From assembly GCA_945872015.1 (NCBI GenBank), contig CAMBYJ010000108.1, forward strand, positions 1 to 6,292: 6,292 bases of DNA, given 5' to 3'. This DNA is from Chitinophaga pinensis (GTDB taxonomy: Bacteria; Bacteroidota; Bacteroidia; AKYH767-A; OLB10). The notes beneath the pieces were generated by a model. That model was not told the origin of the DNA. It worked only from the letters and a program-made list of their open reading frames with translations, and searched no databases. Positions within the stretch are counted from its first letter, which is position 1, and each line of letters starts with the position of its first letter. Below are positions 1-3,301 of the stretch, in pieces. A program made the translations under genes and the position numbers.

Positions 1-543
1 GGCGTTTTTGTACCCAATATTTCTTTTGGGATGCCAGTTTTAGACGCCATTCAAAAACACGCCAAAAAAACCATCGACGTACACTTAATGATTGTAGATC
101 CCGATCGCTACATTGCTACTTTTAAAAAATTAGGAGCCGATATATTAACGGTACATTACGAAGCTTGTACCCATTTGCATAGAACACTTCAAGCGATTAA
201 AGCAGAAGGTATGAAAGCTGGCGTGGCCCTAAACCCACATACGAATGTTGACTTGTTAGAAGACGTTATTCAAGATATTGATTTGGTTTGCATCATGAGT
301 GTTAATCCGGGTTTTGGCGGTCAATCTTTTATTGAAAATACGTATGCTAAAGTCGAAAAATTAAAAGCGTTGATCCATAAAAAAAATGCCGGAACCCTCA
401 TTGAAATCGATGGTGGTGTAACCGATAAAAATGCCCAACAATTAGTGGCTGCTGGTGCCGATGTATTGGTTGCTGGAAGCTATGTTTTTAGCGCACAAGA
501 CCCCATAGCAACCATTGCCCATTTGAAACAATTGACAAAATAA
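1..543 (+). CDS. rpe: Ribulose-phosphate 3-epimerase, 5'-truncated by window edge
   Basis: The enzyme interconverts D-ribulose 5-phosphate and D-xylulose 5-phosphate in the cytosol (pentose phosphate pathway). The reading frame is open from base 1 and starts inside the conserved segment GVFVPNISFG, so the ATG at 31 is internal and the true start lies left of the window. The visible part is 180 residues; the family is usually about 215-225, so roughly 35-40 N-terminal residues are missing. Visible hallmarks, numbered from base 1, are DVHLMI (residues 26-31, with a metal-ligand His28), HYEA (52-55), the phosphate-binding loop SVNPGFGGQ (100-108), EIDGGV (135-140, with catalytic and metal-binding Asp137) and AGSYVF (158-163). 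All key residues in the visible part are present, so the enzyme should be active. It ends in tandem stops (TAA TAG) directly before a strong terminator and converges on the minus-strand gene to its right. Identification is secure. Confidence 0.97.
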   Translation, partial: GVFVPNISFGMPVLDAIQKHAKKTIDVHLMIVDPDRYIATFKKLGADILTVHYEACTHLHRTLQAIKAEGMKAGVALNPHTNVDLLEDVIQDIDLVCIMSVNPGFGGQSFIENTYAKVEKLKALIHKKNAGTLIEIDGGVTDKNAQQLVAAGADVLVAGSYVFSAQDPIATIAHLKQLTK

Positions 544-547
544 TAGT

Positions 548-578
548 AAAAAAGCCTAACAACTCGTTAGGCTTTTTT
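548..578. terminator. Bidirectional rho-independent terminator between rpe and the NTF2-like gene
   Basis: A perfect 7-bp stem, GCCTAAC (554-560) with GTTAGGC (566-572), closes a 5-nt loop AACTC. It is flanked by six A on the left (548-553) and six T on the right (573-578), so the U-tract works in both directions. It lies 4 bp after the rpe stop and is the first hairpin downstream of the minus-strand gene ending at 649. It therefore probably terminates both convergent genes. The stretch 579-648 between it and that gene shows no other recognisable element. Confidence 0.93.
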
Positions 579-648
579 CCCTATTGGAGAAAGATGCAAC
601 TATAATGCGATGATTGAGTATGTGTCTATCAAAAATCAAAAAGTTGAA

Positions 649-1122
649 CTAATGGTCATAACTAATTACTCTTGAAATTTTCCAGTTACCATTATCATTC
701 TTCCAAATCATTAAGAATTTGAAAGTGCCAATTTCGAGTTTACCATTTTCAATGTGTTTGAATTGGTGCTTGCCAATTTCTATTGCCCCATAACCTTCTA
801 TTGGATGTACTTCTAAGCTCTCTTTAATAAGATTTCTTTTGAGGTCATAATCTCTATTAAAAATAGACTGAAAATTCGAAAACACTTTTTCAAAATCTAT
901 TAACCCCCCATTATCTTGATACCACTCGAGATCTTTTGTAAAATAGGTCTTCATCAAATCTAGATTCTTTGAATTATATGCTTCGAATAAAGAACTATCA
1001 AGATTGGCTATTTTATTAAAAAGCGCAGTTTGAGTGGTTTCAACTTTTATTTCATCTTGGATTTGTGCAAAACCGCTTGTACAAATTGTGAGAGTTAATA
1101 ATAACAGGATTAGATTTTTCAT
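649..1122 (-). CDS. Secreted NTF2-like / DUF4440-type protein
   Basis: This is a 157-residue protein with an N-terminal signal peptide: MKNL, then a Leu/Ile-rich core, ending in SGFAQ at residues 16-20. The mature part (about 33-157) looks like one NTF2-like domain of the SnoaL/DUF4440 sort. It has a helix with LFEAYNSKNLDLMKTYFTKD (residues 45-64), then an EWYQDNGG loop, and later strands containing GTFKFLMIWKNDNGNWKISR (132-151). Such domains are small alpha/beta cones that bind or convert small ligands. No catalytic residues can be assigned, so function is unknown. The frame extends upstream to 1263, but that extension runs through the terminator and tRNA-like element. The ATG at 1122 directly precedes a good signal peptide, so it was chosen. 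There is no Shine-Dalgarno, as usual in the phylum. A weak -7-like box (TATCTTTT, 1137-1144) lies 15 nt upstream, without a well-spaced TTG. The hairpin at 1173-1203 separates the gene from the cluster upstream, so it is probably transcribed alone. Confidence 0.82.
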   Translation of the reverse strand: MKNLILLLLTLTICTSGFAQIQDEIKVETTQTALFNKIANLDSSLFEAYNSKNLDLMKTYFTKDLEWYQDNGGLIDFEKVFSNFQSIFNRDYDLKRNLIKESLEVHPIEGYGAIEIGKHQFKHIENGKLEIGTFKFLMIWKNDNGNWKISRVISYDH

Positions 1123-1172
1123 ATGTAAATATAATAAAAAGATATAACTAGCCTGACTGAATGATAGACAAT

Positions 1173-1203
1173 AAAAAAAGTCCAACATTTCTGCTGGACT
1201 TTT
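1173..1203 (-). terminator. Rho-independent terminator after the tRNA-like element
   Basis: On the minus strand an 8-bp stem pairs GTCCAGCA (1199-1192) with TGTTGGAC (1187-1180), with one G-U pair, around a GAAA tetraloop. Seven T follow (complement of A at 1173-1179), and A residues precede the stem. It begins one base beyond the tRNA-like 3' end plus its first extra C. It can terminate both the tRNA-like unit and read-through from the three-gene cluster, for which no closer terminator is visible. Confidence 0.88.
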
Positions 1204-1204
1204 G

Positions 1205-1278
1205 CTCCCTCTCTTGGGCTCGAACCAAGGACTCTCTGATAAACAGTCAGATGCTCTAAACAACTTAACTAAGTAAGA
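1205..1278 (-). pseudogene. Degenerate tRNA-Asn(GTT)-like sequence, probably a tRNA pseudogene
   Basis: The 74-nt minus-strand sequence folds as a tRNA cloverleaf with a perfect T-arm (CTTGG/TTCGAGC/CCAAG) and a perfect 5-bp anticodon stem (TCTGA/TCAGA). The 7-nt anticodon loop CTGTTTA puts GTT, for Asn, at positions 34-36. The acceptor stem (TCTTACT with AGAGGGA) has two G-U pairs and an A5-A68 mismatch. The D-stem has an A13-G22 mismatch. The D-loop has T instead of the near-invariant G19, and position 37 is T instead of the A needed for the t6A modification of ANN-decoding tRNAs. CCA is not encoded, which is normal in this phylum. Against the Bacteroidota tRNA-Asn consensus as I remember it, changes concentrate in the 5' third. 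It sits between a good promoter and a terminator, so it may still be transcribed. A tRNA finder might report it as a low-scoring tRNA-Asn. A functional but divergent tRNA is possible but less likely. Confidence 0.8.
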
Positions 1279-1300
1279 ATACTCATTTATTTTTAGAATA

Positions 1301-1329
1301 CAAATTTAACTGGATTTATATTTTATCAA
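1301..1329 (-). promoter_or_regulatory. Bacteroidota-type promoter for the tRNA-like unit
   Basis: On the minus strand TTG (1329-1327) is followed after 18 nt by TAAATTTG (1308-1301). This matches the Bacteroidota housekeeping consensus, a -33 TTG and a -7 TAnnTTTG, at a normal spacing. Transcription would start around 1290-1295, some 15 nt before the tRNA-like 5' end at 1278. Promoter, tRNA-like body and terminator thus form a complete small unit. The assignment rests on consensus matching only, and AT-rich DNA gives chance matches. Confidence 0.6.
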
Positions 1330-1359
1330 TATATTTATTTTGAAAAAACTTCCGAATCG

Positions 1360-1782
1360 TTAATAGGTACAAGCCGCTTGAATTATAATTTTTTCTTGAG
1401 ATCCATATCCAGTTCCACCTAAAAATATGGATTCTATAGCAGGGTCGACACAAACACTTTGAACAACTGATTTTTGTTGGTCTCCATATCCTTCGCCTCC
1501 ATAAAAAATCGATTCTACAGCAATAGGAGTACAAATGTATTGCACAATTATTTGCTGCTGATCGCCAAAGCCAATGCCTCCATAAAAAATGGATTCTACT
1601 TGAACTGGCGCACAAACGTTTTGAAACAAACTTTGCTGAGAGGATCCAAATCCTATGCCACCTGAAAACATGGTCATGGGCTTTTTAGAATTAAAAACCC
1701 CACGCATAGAAGGTAGCGCAATTTGCCCAAAAGTATTTTGCGCCAAACAAAATAATGCTACTATTATTATTTTTTTTATCAC
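1360..1782 (-). CDS. Small secreted protein of four 27-residue GGxGxG/Cys repeats, unrecognised family
   Basis: This 140-residue protein has an N-terminal signal peptide (MIKK, hydrophobic core, NTFGQ ending at residue 20), a short linker (21-37), and then four repeats to the C-terminus. The repeats start at residues 38, 65, 92 and 119, exactly 27 apart. Each reads roughly (M/I)F-x-GG-x-G-(F/Y)-G-(S/D)-Q-(Q/E), a short hydrophobic strand with Gln, then Cys and (in the first three) a Pro and ES. The Cys residues are at 57, 84, 111 and 138. The last repeat stops just after its Cys (CTY, stop). The start is GTG at 1782; no in-frame ATG gives a signal peptide. It lies 10 nt after the stop of the FGE-like gene, so the two are probably co-transcribed and perhaps translationally coupled. 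I do not recognise the family. The regular period suggests a beta-solenoid or a stacked beta structure, and the four Cys could pair or bind metal. Function is unknown. Confidence 0.82.
   Translation of the reverse strand: MIKKIIIVALFCLAQNTFGQIALPSMRGVFNSKKPMTMFSGGIGFGSSQQSLFQNVCAPVQVESIFYGGIGFGDQQQIIVQYICTPIAVESIFYGGEGYGDQQKSVVQSVCVDPAIESIFLGGTGYGSQEKIIIQAACTY
1363..1671 (-). repeat. Four in-frame 81-bp tandem repeats coding for 27-residue units
   Basis: The units lie at 1591-1671, 1510-1590, 1429-1509 and 1363-1428 (the last cut to 66 bp by the stop). The period is exactly 81 bp. DNA similarity is clearest between the middle units: CCTCCATAAAAAAT occurs at 1496-1509 and again at 1577-1590. 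Elsewhere the units have diverged at DNA level while GGxG(F/Y)G and the Cys are kept in all four. That pattern points to old duplications under selection for the protein. Confidence 0.9.
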
Positions 1783-1792
1783 TTGAATACAA

Positions 1793-3244
1793 TTAATACG
1801 ATCTTACTCCTCTACCAGTTTGGGCTTGACCATAACTTGCATCGTTTGCATAATTTCTGGAGGAAATTTGGCTACCATTACCATTTTGAGCAGAACCACC
1901 TCTATTATGATATTGCATACTATTCCATATTAAATTTCCGCAAGTTCCATCTGCATTGATATTGCCATCACCATTTGCCGTAGTAAAAGTAGAATAATCA
2001 TAACCCCAGCCTCCTACACAACGCTCATAGGTGCCGCCAGTCATATCAGCTATACCATAATAAGTTGCTCCAGCATGTACTCTATCAGTATTTGCTGTAG
2101 CGGCACTTCCAGCTCTATACATTCTGCCTGTTTGCCAATTACTTAAACCTAAAGCAAAATAGGTTTGTATATCTGTAGAACAACCCCAGTTAGCATTGGT
2201 GTATTGAAATTGTGCAATATCAGTGGTACCCCAAGCATATTCTCCACTAACTGACGCAAGTGGACCTCTACAAGCTTTTTCATATTCAAATTCTGTCATA
2301 GGTCGTAAAGCCGCCCATTCCATGTAAGTCAACCAGTGCTCTTGTCTTAATGATACAGGAAAACCTAAACCATCACAATCTTCATCATATACTCCATTAT
2401 CATTAGCATCGCAGGCGTAAACGGCAGGCGTCAAACTTGTTGTTGAAATAGCTGGTGTTTTAATTTCTATTCTATAGCCCCAATTATTCATAAAAACTGT
2501 TCCGGCTGATGAGGTTGGCGGTGTTGTATTCCAGTTCATGTCTTGTTGTTTATGTAATTGTTGTTCATAACTCAAGGTGTTTAAAAACGAAACGTATTGA
2601 GCACATGTAATTTCATATTTCATACAATAAAAACGATTGTAACCATAAGGGTAGGTGCTAGGCAAAGCAACTGTAGAACCAAGTTGTTCTTGAGCTCCAT
2701 ATTGTTCCTTAGTTAAATTTGTAGTAGTACTAGTAATTTGTACAGCTTGGTTAGTTGCATTTCCAAATACATAATAAGAAGGTCTATTATTGTCCCCTAT
2801 ATAAAAATCCCCTTGCGGTACATTTACCATTTCCATAGCATAAACTCCAATATTGTCTGCGCCAACAGGGCTCGCCAATGTTATTGTTACTGTGGCTTGA
2901 GCGATATTACCAATTCCAGCAGCTGATCTTCTTACGAAAACTCCAGCATTATCTGATACTGTATCAACTTGTAGAACTGAACCGGTAACGGATTGTCCTG
3001 TTGCAGATAATTGACCATGCAGCCAAGGGCTTACAGCGCCTGTTACACAAGATTGTCTTTTAACAAAAATCCAAACTGCATCCCAGTTAGATGGCCCTGT
3101 AGTAACATACCAACTGTTATCCCATTTAATAGTAAAGGTAAGTGTGCTTCCACTGATTGTTGGTGTTCCCACCACTAAATTATTTGCCTGACTTTGAAAA
3201 CTATTTGCCAAGAATAGAATGGTAATTAAAAATAATTTTTTCAT
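1793..3244 (-). CDS. Secreted FGE/SUMF1-fold protein, probably non-catalytic
   Basis: This 483-residue exported protein has a signal peptide (1 to about 20, ending SFQSQA, no lipobox Cys). Residues about 21-130 form a beta-rich N-terminal domain (WDNSW, GPSNWDAVWIFVK) that often precedes FGE domains in Bacteroidota. Residues about 136-483 are a formylglycine-generating-enzyme/sulfatase-modifying-factor domain (C-type-lectin-like fold). Its marks are MVNVPQGDFYIGD (139-151), CMKYEITCAQYVSFLN (207-222), LRPMTEFEYEKACRGP (313-328), EYAWGT, DMTGGTYE (400-407) and the terminal NRGGS...SSRNYAND...GRGVRSY (447-483). True FGE enzymes carry two active-site Cys shortly after the RGGS-like segment; here residues 452-483 contain no Cys, so sulfatase activation is unlikely. 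An insert at 278-291 (CDANDNGVYDEDCDG region) resembles a calcium-binding loop. A binding, structural or assembly role like that of the gliding proteins GldJ/GldK is plausible, but those are lipoproteins. It starts 57 nt after the fibre-like gene and ends 10 nt before the repeat-protein gene. Confidence 0.9.
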   Translation of the reverse strand: MKKLFLITILFLANSFQSQANNLVVGTPTISGSTLTFTIKWDNSWYVTTGPSNWDAVWIFVKRQSCVTGAVSPWLHGQLSATGQSVTGSVLQVDTVSDNAGVFVRRSAAGIGNIAQATVTITLASPVGADNIGVYAMEMVNVPQGDFYIGDNNRPSYYVFGNATNQAVQITSTTTNLTKEQYGAQEQLGSTVALPSTYPYGYNRFYCMKYEITCAQYVSFLNTLSYEQQLHKQQDMNWNTTPPTSSAGTVFMNNWGYRIEIKTPAISTTSLTPAVYACDANDNGVYDEDCDGLGFPVSLRQEHWLTYMEWAALRPMTEFEYEKACRGPLASVSGEYAWGTTDIAQFQYTNANWGCSTDIQTYFALGLSNWQTGRMYRAGSAATANTDRVHAGATYYGIADMTGGTYERCVGGWGYDYSTFTTANGDGNINADGTCGNLIWNSMQYHNRGGSAQNGNGSQISSRNYANDASYGQAQTGRGVRSY

Positions 3245-3301
3245 TTTTGAAGGTTTAATTGAGTTATATATTATTTATTTTCTGTTTTAGTTGTTTTAAT
3301 T

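Noticed and set aside
1123..1263. N-terminal extension of the NTF2-like gene up to 1263 (204 residues in all).
   Set aside because: It runs through a hairpin terminator and a tRNA-like element, and the ATG at 1122 gives a proper signal peptide.
1279..1359. Terminator immediately after the repeat-protein gene (T6 run near 1341-1346 on the minus strand).
   Set aside because: No stable hairpin precedes the T-run; the first convincing terminator on this strand is at 1173-1203.
1316..1615. Cys/Trp/Arg-rich 99-residue minus-strand frame with apparent repeats.
   Set aside because: It is a shifted-frame shadow of the 81-bp repeats in the gene at 1360-1782; it has no signal peptide and its composition is implausible.
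1363..1671. CRISPR-like array, on account of regular 81-bp spacing.
   Set aside because: The units are contiguous, diverged and protein-coding with a conserved amino-acid pattern; there are no identical short repeats separated by unique spacers.
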